In this document: positions 8,177 to 16,271 of the stretch, one piece after another | How positions within the stretch are numbered: position 1 is the first letter of the stretch | Layout of the letters: every line of letters begins with the position of its first letter | DNA from: Dongia_B soli | Lineage (GTDB): Bacteria > Pseudomonadota > Alphaproteobacteria > Dongiales > Dongiaceae | Direction of reading: 5' to 3' | NCBI RefSeq assembly: GCF_034044715.1 | Contig: NZ_JAXCLW010000002.1 | Location: 744,001 to 808,000, forward strand | DNA: 64,000 nt | Notes under the pieces: generated by a model | What the model was told of the DNA's origin: nothing | What the model saw: only the letters and a program-made list of their open reading frames with translations | The model's database searches: none | Made by a program: the position numbers and the translations under genes

Positions 8177-9136
8177 TCAGGCGCTTAACGGCGTGTCGAT
8201 GATTGCCAGGGGCTGCGTGCTCGATAGCAAGTTGACGTTGCGAATCCCAAGTAGCGACTTGAGACGGCCGGCATCGACCTTCATCGGCCCTGGATTGGGG
8301 GCCGAGCCGGGAGCGGGCTGTGGATAGGCCGTCGAATAGGCCGTGTGGAAACTGACCGTGCCTTCGATTTTTTGCATCACCTGGTGGATATGCCCATTGA
8401 GCACGGTCACCGAGCCGAACGGCTTCAGATAACTCATCGCTTGCGCGGCATCATCGGTGCCCCAGCCCCATTTGTCATAGACCATCCAGAGCGGAATATG
8501 GGTGAAAACAACGATCGGTGTGCTCGCGGACCGCGCCTTGAGGTCGCTTTGCAACCAAGCCAATTGTTCCTCGCCGAGATGGCCGAAGCCGCCTGATTTG
8601 AAGCCAAGAACATTCACCAATGCGATGAAATGTACCCCGCCTTGATCGAAGCTGTACCAGCCATCGCTACTCTTGGAAAAACGCTCGAAGAACGGTCTGC
8701 CATCGTCAATCAGGATGTCATGCTCACCGGGAACGTAATGTGTCTCCAAGCCGGTTTCCTTGATGATTTGCTCGGCTGTGTCGAACTGATCGGGCTTGGA
8801 CAGGTGACTGACGTCACCGGTATGAATCATGAAAGCCGGCTGAGCCGGAAGTGATTTGATCCGCTGGAGAGCTTGTTGGAAAGTTGACGCCGGATCGGGG
8901 TTGGGGGCCTTGTTGAAGCCGATATGGCTGTCGCTGATCTGCACGAAGCTGAAGCTCGCGGCATCTGCCATGGCGGTATCCACGAGATCAAGGCTCACCG
9001 ATCTCAGAATGCCCCCGCTCATCATCCAGACAACACCGGTCCCCGCCCAAAGGCCGCACTTCAGAAAGCCACGCCGGTTTGTGCCTTGCCGTTCGTCCGA
9101 GCTCCGCGGTGCATCAAATGTTACAGATTCGTTCAT
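8177..9136 (-). CDS. Tat-exported calcineurin-like metallophosphoesterase
   Basis: 319 residues. A twin-arginine signal is visible near the N-terminus (TNRRGFLKCG, about 20-29) followed by a hydrophobic stretch. The metallophosphoesterase core shows DSHIG (metal motif 1), HTGDVSH, GEHD and the late GHIHQ, so both metal ions should be bound. The substrate is unknown. First gene of a two-gene unit with the cupredoxin, divergent from the ECF sigma gene across 253 bp. The pairing of this enzyme, a cupredoxin and an ECF/anti-sigma pair suggests an envelope stress response; that is inference from context. Confidence 0.88.
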   Translation of the reverse strand: MNESVTFDAPRSSDERQGTNRRGFLKCGLWAGTGVVWMMSGGILRSVSLDLVDTAMADAASFSFVQISDSHIGFNKAPNPDPASTFQQALQRIKSLPAQPAFMIHTGDVSHLSKPDQFDTAEQIIKETGLETHYVPGEHDILIDDGRPFFERFSKSSDGWYSFDQGGVHFIALVNVLGFKSGGFGHLGEEQLAWLQSDLKARSASTPIVVFTHIPLWMVYDKWGWGTDDAAQAMSYLKPFGSVTVLNGHIHQVMQKIEGTVSFHTAYSTAYPQPAPGSAPNPGPMKVDAGRLKSLLGIRNVNLLSSTQPLAIIDTPLSA

Positions 9137-9204
9137 CTCCAGCCTCCCGCATCCGATCCACTGTTGGATCTGCTAAAGACGGAGATCACCCGGGTACCGG
9201 CGTT

Positions 9205-9273
9205 ATTCTGCAAAACGGGAGAGAATTTTATTCTTGTTTTTTTTGCATTTTTTGACTCTCGATCGAGAATAAA
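9205..9273. promoter_or_regulatory. Repeated ATTCT/AGAAT elements in the divergent promoter region
   Basis: ATTCT at 9205, AGAAT at 9222, ATTCT at 9230 and AGAAT at 9266 form inverted pairs. The tightest is AGAAT-TTT-ATTCT (9222-9234); an outer pair is TTTATTCT (9227) with AGAATAAA (9266). They sit between the phosphoesterase and sigma-factor genes in unusually AT-rich DNA. This may be an operator or ECF promoter region; no consensus is recognised with certainty. Confidence 0.35.
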
Positions 9274-9389
9274 TCGAGGCGCCGCATGATCTAATCGTCC
9301 AGGACCAAGTGAACTGGGTCAGACATGTTCATATGCAGATCACTGCCGACACCGATCGGTAACTGTTATCTCACGGCCGGGTCCTGAAC

Positions 9390-9926
9390 GTGGCCGGCCG
9401 TCCAGACTCTCAGCGTTTTCAGGCTGAAGTCCTGGTGCATCTCGACGCGGCGCATAATTTAGCGCGCTGGATTTTGCGCGATCCGACCGATGCGGAAGAT
9501 GTGGTGCAGGAGGCCTTGTTGCGTGCCTTTTCCTATTTCCCATCCTTCCGGGGCACAAATGCCCGCGCCTGGCTTTTGCAGATTGTCCGCAATGCCGCCT
9601 ATGGCGCCCTGAAGAAGAAACGGGGCATTCATCTGGTGAGACTGGGCGAGAATGCCGAGGAAGCAGGTGAGAATGCCGAGCTCGCCGATCCGGCGGACGA
9701 TCCGGAAGTCCACTTGATCCGTAGCGAAGCGCAGCGCCAGATCGACGCGCTGCTACAACAACTGCCCTTGGAATTACGGGAATGCGTGATCCTGCGGGAG
9801 TTGGAGGAACTGAGTTACAAGGAAATCGCCGAGATCATCGAAGCACCGATTGGCACAGTCATGTCGCGGTTATGGCGAGCCCGGAGATTGTTGAGCAAGG
9901 CTTCGGCCGGAGCGTCTGTATCATGA
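9390..9926 (+). CDS. ECF sigma factor (sigma-70 family)
   Basis: 178 residues with only sigma regions 2 and 4, as in ECF sigma factors. Region 2 reads HLDAAHNLARWILRDPTDAEDVVQEALLRAF (about 17-47), and region 4 reads ELRECVILRELEELSYKEIAEI followed by APIGTVMSRLWRARRLL (about 127-168). It directs RNA polymerase to a small stress regulon. The start is a GTG with no strong ribosome site. The stop overlaps the anti-sigma start by 4 bp (ATGA), which means translational coupling. Confidence 0.93.
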   Translation: MAGRPDSQRFQAEVLVHLDAAHNLARWILRDPTDAEDVVQEALLRAFSYFPSFRGTNARAWLLQIVRNAAYGALKKKRGIHLVRLGENAEEAGENAELADPADDPEVHLIRSEAQRQIDALLQQLPLELRECVILRELEELSYKEIAEIIEAPIGTVMSRLWRARRLLSKASAGASVS

Positions 9927-10711
9927 GTACCAGGGAAAATTGCGACAAGGTCTTGCTCGTTCAAGCCGATTTCGACGGGGAGCTTGATGCTCAGCAATCC
10001 GCCGCACTCGTCACGCATCGCGAAACCTGTCCCTATTGCCGAGAAGCCTGGGCACAATTGTCGGACACTCGTAATGCCCTGCGCAGGGGAGCGACTTATC
10101 ATTCTGCTTCGGACGCCTTGCGTCGCCGCCTCGACCGGCAATTGGCCGTCGCCGGCATGGTCCCGGTCGTCACACATCCGCGGCCCAGTGCGACGGGGAC
10201 TGGCGGCCTTTTGGCTTGGTGGCGGTCCTTGGTCGGATTCGGCCTCGGTGCGGCGGTCGCGACCGTTGCGGTGCTCATGCTGATCCAGCCGGTCCCCTCC
10301 GGCGATATTGCCGATCTGGTCATGGAAAACCATATCCGCTCGCTTCAGCCCGGCCATCTGGTCGATATCGCCTCCAACAATCAGCACAATGTGAAGCCTT
10401 GGTTCGACGGCAAAATCGATTTCGCGCCGCCAATTAAGAACCTCGCCGATCAAGGTTTCCCGCTGGAAGGCGGCCGGCTGGATTATCTCAAGAACCGCGA
10501 GATTGCGGCCCTCGTCTATCGCGGCGGGCAGCATCTGATCAATGTCCTGGTCTGGCCGGCTGACGGAGCTTCCGAGCCCCCACAACTCCTGGAGCGAGCG
10601 GGCTATAACATTATTCACTGGCAGGAAAAGGATATGACCCTCTGGGCCATCTCGGATCTTAATACGGCGGAATTGCAGAATTTCGTCGCCTTATGGCGCA
10701 CGCATCCGTGA
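9923..10711 (+). CDS. Transmembrane anti-sigma factor
   Basis: 262 residues. The cytoplasmic N-terminus carries a zinc-binding anti-sigma motif HRETCPYC (residues 32-39, HxxxCxxC), followed by a single membrane span at about 103-121 (SLVGFGLGAAVATVAVLML) and a roughly 140-residue periplasmic domain that should sense the signal. It holds the preceding ECF sigma factor inactive. The 4-bp overlap with the sigma gene sets the start; longer in-frame readings upstream would overlap it deeply. A strong terminator follows. Confidence 0.9.
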   Translation: MSTRENCDKVLLVQADFDGELDAQQSAALVTHRETCPYCREAWAQLSDTRNALRRGATYHSASDALRRRLDRQLAVAGMVPVVTHPRPSATGTGGLLAWWRSLVGFGLGAAVATVAVLMLIQPVPSGDIADLVMENHIRSLQPGHLVDIASNNQHNVKPWFDGKIDFAPPIKNLADQGFPLEGGRLDYLKNREIAALVYRGGQHLINVLVWPADGASEPPQLLERAGYNIIHWQEKDMTLWAISDLNTAELQNFVALWRTHP

Positions 10712-10734
10712 ACTCGTAGAACCTCCGGGCAAAG

Positions 10735-10768
10735 AAAAAGCCGGAAGCGATTGCCTTCCGGCCTTTTT
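10735..10768. terminator. Bidirectional intrinsic terminator
   Basis: GCCGGAAG (10740-10747) pairs with CTTCCGGC (10755-10762), flanked by AAAAAG on the left and CTTTTTC on the right, so a U-tract follows the hairpin in both directions. It serves the convergent anti-sigma and ssb genes. Confidence 0.85.
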
Positions 10769-10785
10769 CATGGATTTGCCGAAGC

Positions 10786-11292
10786 TCAGAACGGAATATC
10801 GTCGTCGAGATCGCCGCCGCCGGAACGGCCACCACCGCCCGAGCCGCCGCCGAACCCACCGCCCCCGCTACCGCCGCCATAGCCACTGCCGCCATTGCCG
10901 TAACCGGAATCAGGCTCGCCGCCCATGCCGCCGCCTTCGCCGCGGCCACCGAGCATGGTCAGTTCGCCGCGATATTTCTGCAGCACGACTTCGGTCGTGT
11001 ACTTCTCGACGCCGCTCTGGTCGGTCCACTTGCGGGTCTGCAACTGGCCTTCGATATAGACCGTGGCGCCCTTCTTCAGATAGCGTTCGGCCACATCGAC
11101 GATGCGATCGTTGAACACCACCACCCGGTGCCATTCGGTCTTCTCGCGCCGTTCGCCCGAACCCTTGTCTCGCCAGGTTTCCGAGGTCGCGATCGACAGG
11201 TTGGCGACCCGCGTTCCGTCCTGGGTGGTGCGGATTTCCGGGTCCCGCCCCAGATTGCCGATCAGGATGACTTTATTGACGCTGCCTGCCAT
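10786..11292 (-). CDS. ssb: Single-stranded DNA-binding protein
   Basis: 168 residues. The N-terminal OB-fold reads MAGSVNKVILIGNLGRDPEIR with KTEWHRVVVFND further on (about 50-62). A glycine-rich flexible linker follows (about 115-160) and the acidic tip DDDIPF ends the protein; this tip recruits replication and repair partners. It binds single-stranded DNA as a tetramer in replication, recombination and repair. It is divergent from uvrA, a common arrangement in proteobacteria. Confidence 0.97.
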   Translation of the reverse strand: MAGSVNKVILIGNLGRDPEIRTTQDGTRVANLSIATSETWRDKGSGERREKTEWHRVVVFNDRIVDVAERYLKKGATVYIEGQLQTRKWTDQSGVEKYTTEVVLQKYRGELTMLGGRGEGGGMGGEPDSGYGNGGSGYGGGSGGGGFGGGSGGGGRSGGGDLDDDIPF

Positions 11293-11541
11293 TTGATTTG
11301 CCCTGTCTGGAATTGCGTTGTCATGGTTTCCATTTATGAGGCTGACTTAACACTGATGGCCGGTGAAAGTCAGCAGCAAAGATACGTACAGGCCGATTAC
11401 CGGTATTTAGGCGGAAAAGCCGTGAATTTCCGGGCCTTAGCCTAATTCTGCATGCCTCACATTACCTCAGTGCGGCCCGAATCTCATCAGGCCATCTTCC
11501 ACTTTTGTTCTTTTTCGGCGATAGTCGCCGACCGGCGGCCG

Positions 11542-11556
11542 GAACCCTCCCGGAAG
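11542..11556. promoter_or_regulatory. Weak LexA-like box in the ssb-uvrA gap
   Basis: GAAC-CCTCCCG-GAAG differs by one base from the alphaproteobacterial SOS operator GAAC-N7-GAAC and lies 38 bp before the uvrA start. The gap 11293-11593 (301 bp) otherwise shows no gene. uvrA is a known LexA target in this class, but the degenerate half-site makes this a tentative call. Confidence 0.35.
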
Positions 11557-11593
11557 CCGGTATGACCAGCGGGTTTGAAGGATCGGATCAGGC

Positions 11594-14470
11594 ATGGCGA
11601 AGGCAGTAGACGGCGCGAAAATCTCGGTACGGGGCGCCCGCGAACACAATCTGAAGAATGTCGATGTCGATATCCCGCGTGATTCGCTGGTGGTGATTAC
11701 CGGTCTCAGCGGTTCGGGCAAATCCTCCCTCGCCTTCGACACGATTTATGCCGAAGGCCAGCGGCGCTACGTCGAATCGCTTTCCGCCTATGCCCGGCAG
11801 TTCCTGGAACTGATGCAGAAGCCGGATGTCGATTCCATTGAGGGCCTTTCGCCGGCCATCTCGATTGAGCAGAAGACGACGTCCAAAAATCCGCGCTCGA
11901 CCGTGGGCACGGTGACGGAGATCTATGATTATCTGCGCCTGCTCTATGCCCGGGTCGGTATCCCCTATTCGCCCGCGACCGGCCTGCCGATCGAAAGCCA
12001 GACGGTCAGTCAGATGGTCGACCGCATCATGGCGCTGCCGGAAGGAACCAGGCTCTATCTGCTGGCGCCGATCGCACGCGGCCGCAAGGGCGAATACAAA
12101 AAGGAGTTCCAGGATCTGCAGAAGCGCGGTTTCCAGCGCGTGCGGGTCGACGGCACGATCTATGAGATCAATGAGGTGCCGACGCTCAACAAAAAGCTGA
12201 AGCATGATATCGAAGTCGTGGTCGACCGCGTGGTCGTGCGCGACGGTATCCAAACGCGCCTTGCGGACAGTGTGGAAACGGCGCTCGGGCTTTCGGATGG
12301 ATTGCTCTACGCCGATCCGGCCGATAAAGGCGGCGAGCGCATTATGTTCTCGGCCCGCTTCGCCTGCCCGGTTTCCGGCTTCACGATCGATGAAATCGAG
12401 CCGCGTCTTTTCTCATTCAACAATCCCTTCGGCGCCTGCCCGGTCTGCGATGGCCTCGGCAACAAGCTCTATTTCGATCCCGACATGGTGGTGCCGGATG
12501 AGGGTAAGAGCCTGCGCCAAGGTGCCATCGCGCCCTGGGCTAATTCCTCATCGCAATATTACATGCAGGCGCTCGACAGCCTGGCGCGGCATTACAAGTT
12601 CAGCGTTACAAAACCCTGGGAAGAGCTGCCGAAGAAGATCCGCGACATCATCCTCTTCGGTTCGGGCGAGGAAGCCGTCACCATGACCTTCGATGACGGT
12701 GTGCGCAGCTACAAGACCACCAAGCCGTTCGAGGGCGTGATAACGAACATGGATCGGCGCTTCCGGGAAACGGATTCGTCCTGGGTGCGGGAGGAACTGG
12801 GCCGCTTCCAGTCGACCAGTCCCTGCGAGGCTTGCGGCGGCCAGCGCCTGAAGCCGGAAGCGCTGGCGGTGAAGATTGACAAGCTGAACATTGCCCAGGT
12901 GACCGATATGTCGATCGCCCAGGCGGGCGAATGGTTTGGCGGGCTCAACAAGAAACTGACGACGAAGCAGCGTGACATTGCCTATCGCATTCTCAAGGAA
13001 ATCAATGAACGGCTTGGTTTCCTCAACAGCGTGGGTCTCGATTACCTGACGCTGAGCCGTGCCTCGGCCACGCTCTCGGGCGGTGAGAGCCAGCGTATCC
13101 GGCTCGCCTCACAGATCGGTTCAGGCCTGACCGGCGTGCTCTATGTGCTCGATGAACCCTCGATCGGCCTGCACCAGCGCGACAATGACCGGCTGCTGGC
13201 AACCCTCAAGCGATTGCGCGATCTCGGCAATACCGTGCTGGTAGTCGAGCATGATGAAGATGCCATCCGCAGCGCCGATTACCTGATCGATATGGGACCG
13301 GCAGCCGGCATCCATGGCGGTGAAGTGGTGTCGGAAGGCACCCCGGCCGAAGTCATGAAAAGCAACAGCCTGACGGCGCAGTATCTCAGCGGCCGGAAAC
13401 AGATCGCGGTGCCGAGCGAGCGGCGAAAAGGGGCCGGCAAGGAAGCGCAGCTGCGCATCGTCGGAGCTCGCGGCAACAATCTGAAGAATGTCAGCGTCGA
13501 TATTCCGCTCGGCACCTTTACGTGCGTGACGGGCGTTTCGGGGGGCGGAAAATCGACCCTGGTGATCGAGACGCTGTATAACGCCCTCGCCCGCCGGCTG
13601 CATGACGCGCGGACCCATCCGGCCGAGCACGACAAGATCGAGGGCATCGAATTCCTCGACAAGATCATCGATATCGATCAATCGCCGATCGGCCGCACGC
13701 CGCGCTCCAATCCGGCGACCTATACCGGCGCCTTCACGCCGATCCGGGACTGGTTCGCCGGTTTGCCGGAAGCCCAGGCCCGCGGCTACAAGGCCGGCCG
13801 TTTCTCCTTCAATGTCAAAGGCGGCCGTTGCGAAGCCTGCGAAGGCGATGGCGTTATCAAGATCGAAATGCACTTCCTGCCCGATGTCTATGTGCAATGC
13901 GACCAATGCAAGGGCAAGCGCTACAACCGCGAAACCCTGGATATTACTTTTAAAGGCAAGTCCATCGCGGACGTTTTGGAGATGACGGTCGAGGAAGGCG
14001 TCGAGTTCTTCAAAGCGGTGCCGGCGATCCGCGACAAGCTGGCGATGCTGCAGCAGGTCGGCCTGAGCTACATTCACATTGGTCAAGCGGCGACCACCTT
14101 GTCCGGCGGTGAAGCACAGCGTGTCAAACTGGCCAAGGAATTGTCGCGCCGCGCCACCGGCCGCACGCTCTATATCCTTGATGAACCGACCACCGGCCTG
14201 CATTTCGAAGATGTGCGCAAGCTGCTGGAGGTGCTGCATCAACTGGTGGATCAAGGCAATACCGTTGTCGTGATCGAGCATAATCTGGAGGTCATCAAGA
14301 CCGCCGATTGGATCATTGATCTCGGCCCCGAAGGCGGCGACAAGGGCGGGAGTATCGTCGCCACCGGTACGCCGGAAACCGTCGCCGATACCGCTGCCAG
14401 CTATACCGGACAGTATCTCGCGCCCTATCTGACGCCCCGCAAGGTGAAGCGTACCGGCAGCAAGGGTTGA
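11594..14470 (+). CDS. uvrA: Excinuclease ABC subunit A
   Basis: 958 residues, full length for UvrA, the damage-recognition ATPase of nucleotide excision repair. It shows two ABC modules: Walker A TGLSGSGKSSLAF (about 36-48) and GVSGGGKSTLV in the second half, two LSGGE signatures, and two D-E Walker B motifs (LYVLDEPSIGLH, LYILDEPTTGLH). Zinc-finger cysteine clusters CEACGG and CEACEGDGV/CDQCKGKRYN are intact. Start MAKAVDGAKISVRGAREHNLKNV matches the family. The nucleoside hydrolase follows immediately. Confidence 0.98.
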   Translation: MAKAVDGAKISVRGAREHNLKNVDVDIPRDSLVVITGLSGSGKSSLAFDTIYAEGQRRYVESLSAYARQFLELMQKPDVDSIEGLSPAISIEQKTTSKNPRSTVGTVTEIYDYLRLLYARVGIPYSPATGLPIESQTVSQMVDRIMALPEGTRLYLLAPIARGRKGEYKKEFQDLQKRGFQRVRVDGTIYEINEVPTLNKKLKHDIEVVVDRVVVRDGIQTRLADSVETALGLSDGLLYADPADKGGERIMFSARFACPVSGFTIDEIEPRLFSFNNPFGACPVCDGLGNKLYFDPDMVVPDEGKSLRQGAIAPWANSSSQYYMQALDSLARHYKFSVTKPWEELPKKIRDIILFGSGEEAVTMTFDDGVRSYKTTKPFEGVITNMDRRFRETDSSWVREELGRFQSTSPCEACGGQRLKPEALAVKIDKLNIAQVTDMSIAQAGEWFGGLNKKLTTKQRDIAYRILKEINERLGFLNSVGLDYLTLSRASATLSGGESQRIRLASQIGSGLTGVLYVLDEPSIGLHQRDNDRLLATLKRLRDLGNTVLVVEHDEDAIRSADYLIDMGPAAGIHGGEVVSEGTPAEVMKSNSLTAQYLSGRKQIAVPSERRKGAGKEAQLRIVGARGNNLKNVSVDIPLGTFTCVTGVSGGGKSTLVIETLYNALARRLHDARTHPAEHDKIEGIEFLDKIIDIDQSPIGRTPRSNPATYTGAFTPIRDWFAGLPEAQARGYKAGRFSFNVKGGRCEACEGDGVIKIEMHFLPDVYVQCDQCKGKRYNRETLDITFKGKSIADVLEMTVEEGVEFFKAVPAIRDKLAMLQQVGLSYIHIGQAATTLSGGEAQRVKLAKELSRRATGRTLYILDEPTTGLHFEDVRKLLEVLHQLVDQGNTVVVIEHNLEVIKTADWIIDLGPEGGDKGGSIVATGTPETVADTAASYTGQYLAPYLTPRKVKRTGSKG

Positions 14471-14481
14471 GCGACCAAGTA

Positions 14482-15399
14482 ATGGCAACGCATCGCATCA
14501 TTTTCGATACCGATCCGGGCATTGACGACGCGGCGGCGATCCTCCTGGCGATGAGCTCGCCGGAGATTGAGATCCTCGGCATGAGCACCGTGGCCGGCAA
14601 TGTACCGCTGGCGCTGACAACAACCAATGCGCTGAAACTTTGCGAGCTGGGCAACAGGACCGATATCAAGGTTTATCCGGGTGCCGATCGTCCGCTGAAG
14701 CGTGAAGCCGCCACGGCCGAACATGTGCATGGTATGACGGGGATGGATGGCGCTGTTCTGCCGGAGCCGAAGAAACGCGCCGAGACGCAGCATGGCATCG
14801 ACTGGCTGGTGGCAACCCTGCTGGCGGCGGAACCGAAAAGCATCACCCTGATCGTGCTGGGGCCGCAGACCAATATCGCCCTTGCCTTGCGGCGCGCACC
14901 GCGGATTCGCGAAGCCTTGCGCGAGGTCGTGATCATGGGCGGCGCATCGGAACAGGAAGGCGGCAATATCACGCCCTATGCCGAGTTCAATATTTACGTC
15001 GATCCAGAGGCGGCGGCGGAGGTCTTCGATGCCAAATTGCCCGTCACGCTGGTCTCGCTGGATGTAGCGCGCAAGGTCGTTGGCACGGTGGAGCGGCTCG
15101 ACCGGCTGCGGCATAACGGAAATGCTGCCTCTGTCGCCTTGGCGGATATGCTCGGCTTCTATACCGGCCGGGGCAAAGGCAATGAGCCAATGTACGATCC
15201 GCTGACGATCGCCTGGCTGTTGCAGCCGGATCTATTCACCAGCCGCATGGCGCAGATAGAAGTCGATATCGGGGATAAGGAAACGGCCGGCCAGACCAGA
15301 ATGACTTTCGATGTGCCTGGAGCGACGAACCGTGTATTGGTGGATTGCAAAGCAAGCGGGTTCTTCGACCTGCTGACAACGCGTGTCGCGCGGATATAG
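14482..15399 (+). CDS. Nucleoside hydrolase (inosine/uridine-preferring family)
   Basis: 305 residues from the ATG at 14482. The N-terminal calcium-binding signature IIFDTDPGIDDAAAILLA (about 6-23) defines the IunH/RihA family, which cleaves the N-glycosidic bond of ribonucleosides to base and ribose. Supporting blocks are VIMGGASEQEGGNITPYAEFNIYVDPEAA and, late, DPLTIAWLL. An upstream TTG at 14467 overlaps the uvrA stop and would add five residues. It could feed bases to the pyrimidine island further along, but it is 24 kb away and no shared operator is seen. Confidence 0.9.
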   Translation: MATHRIIFDTDPGIDDAAAILLAMSSPEIEILGMSTVAGNVPLALTTTNALKLCELGNRTDIKVYPGADRPLKREAATAEHVHGMTGMDGAVLPEPKKRAETQHGIDWLVATLLAAEPKSITLIVLGPQTNIALALRRAPRIREALREVVIMGGASEQEGGNITPYAEFNIYVDPEAAAEVFDAKLPVTLVSLDVARKVVGTVERLDRLRHNGNAASVALADMLGFYTGRGKGNEPMYDPLTIAWLLQPDLFTSRMAQIEVDIGDKETAGQTRMTFDVPGATNRVLVDCKASGFFDLLTTRVARI

Positions 15400-15410
15400 G
15401 GGTTAAAGGG

Positions 15411-16049
15411 ATGTATAAGCTGTACTGGAGTGCGGGCGGCGCCAATATGGTGGTGCATGCGTTGTTGCGTGAGATCGGCGCCGATGTCGAGATGATCAAT
15501 ATCGACATCCATAAAGGCGATCAGCGTTCAGCGGCGTATCTCAAGCTCAATCCTCATGCACGTGTCCCCACTTTGGTTTATGACGGCGACAAGGTCATCT
15601 ATGAGAGCGCCGCCATCACCCAGTTCTTGGCGGAGCGGCATCCGGAAAGTGGTCTCGCCCCCCTGCCCGGCCATCCGGATCGCGGCGCCTATCTGCAATG
15701 GATGGTCTATCTGACCAACACCCTGCAAGAAGCCACGATGCATTACTGGCACAATGACAACTTCATCGATGGCGCCGACGAACAGGCCAAATTGAAGGCA
15801 CATTCGCAGCAGCGCATTGCCAAGATCGCGCAATTCCTCGACGATCATCTCGCGGCCAAGGGGCCGTATCTGTGCGGCGGTAAATTCTATGCCTGCGATT
15901 ACTTCCTCGCCATGCTGGCGCGCTGGACACGTTTGATGGCCAATCCGCTGCATCAATGGCCGCATCTAAATAAGCTGATCCGCGCGGCGCTCGACCGTCC
16001 CGCCTACAGGCGGATGCTGGAAGAAGAAGGCATCGATCAGCCGGTGTGA
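15411..16049 (+). CDS. Glutathione S-transferase family protein
   Basis: 212 residues. A thioredoxin-like N-terminal domain (MYKLYWSAGGANMVVHALLREIG) contains the glutathione-site block ARVPTLVYDGDKVIYESAAITQFLAERHP (about 49-77) with the typical cis-Pro and the ES pair. An alpha-helical C-terminal domain follows (about 90-205). The ATG lies 11 bp after the nucleoside hydrolase stop, so both may be one transcript with uvrA. Substrate not predictable. Confidence 0.9.
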   Translation: MYKLYWSAGGANMVVHALLREIGADVEMINIDIHKGDQRSAAYLKLNPHARVPTLVYDGDKVIYESAAITQFLAERHPESGLAPLPGHPDRGAYLQWMVYLTNTLQEATMHYWHNDNFIDGADEQAKLKAHSQQRIAKIAQFLDDHLAAKGPYLCGGKFYACDYFLAMLARWTRLMANPLHQWPHLNKLIRAALDRPAYRRMLEEEGIDQPV

Positions 16050-16079
16050 CGGCCACGGCATAGCTGCGTGGCTGATTGG

Positions 16080-16109
16080 TTGACAATTTAAAAGTGTCTC
16101 GCCTAGCAT
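16080..16109 (+). promoter_or_regulatory. Sigma-70-type promoter of the leader/MFS unit
   Basis: TTGACA (16080-16085), an 18-bp spacer, then TAGCAT (16104-16109). The -35 box is a perfect consensus; the -10 is fair. Transcription would start near 16116, just before the leader's ribosome site. Confidence 0.6.
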
Positions 16110-16138
16110 CAACCTGGAACAATCAGGAGCAATACCAT

Positions 16139-16189
16139 ATGAACACAGCATTCATCATCGTCGTAGGAAGTTGGCGCGTGGTCCGGTGA
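16139..16189 (+). CDS. Leader peptide of a putative attenuator, 16 aa
   Basis: ATG to TGA reads MNTAFIIVVGSWRVVR. AGGAG at 16125-16129 lies nine bases before the ATG, a better ribosome site than that of the following MFS gene. The peptide has a hydrophobic run FIIVV (codons 5-9) and one Trp. It sits between a promoter and an intrinsic terminator, which is the layout of ribosome-mediated attenuation. The run resembles drug-sensing arrest peptides and also branched-chain amino acid leaders. The efflux gene downstream favours the first reading; this is inference. Confidence 0.55.
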   Translation: MNTAFIIVVGSWRVVR

Positions 16190-16213
16190 CGGCACCAAGC
16201 CGGCACCGCATGC

Positions 16214-16241
16214 GCCCCCGACAAGTTCGGGGGCTTTTTTT
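16214..16241 (+). terminator. Intrinsic terminator (attenuator) before the MFS gene
   Basis: GCCCCCGA (16214-16221), loop CAAGT, TCGGGGGC (16227-16234), then seven T residues. It ends exactly where the first ATG of the MFS reading frame begins, so the efflux gene needs read-through. GGCGCGTG (16173-16180), inside the leader ORF, can pair with CATGCGCC (16209-16216), overlapping the terminator's 5' arm by three bases; this could be a weak competing fold. Confidence 0.85.
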
Positions 16242-16271
16242 ATGCCTGAACGAGATCGATTCCGATTGGAC

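Noticed and set aside
10800..10940. GGC/GCC-rich near-repeat tract
   Set aside because: It encodes the glycine-rich linker of SSB, a normal feature of the protein.
13121..14488. 455-codon frame antisense to uvrA
   Set aside because: Shadow of uvrA; composition is His/Asp/Gly-rich with no known family.
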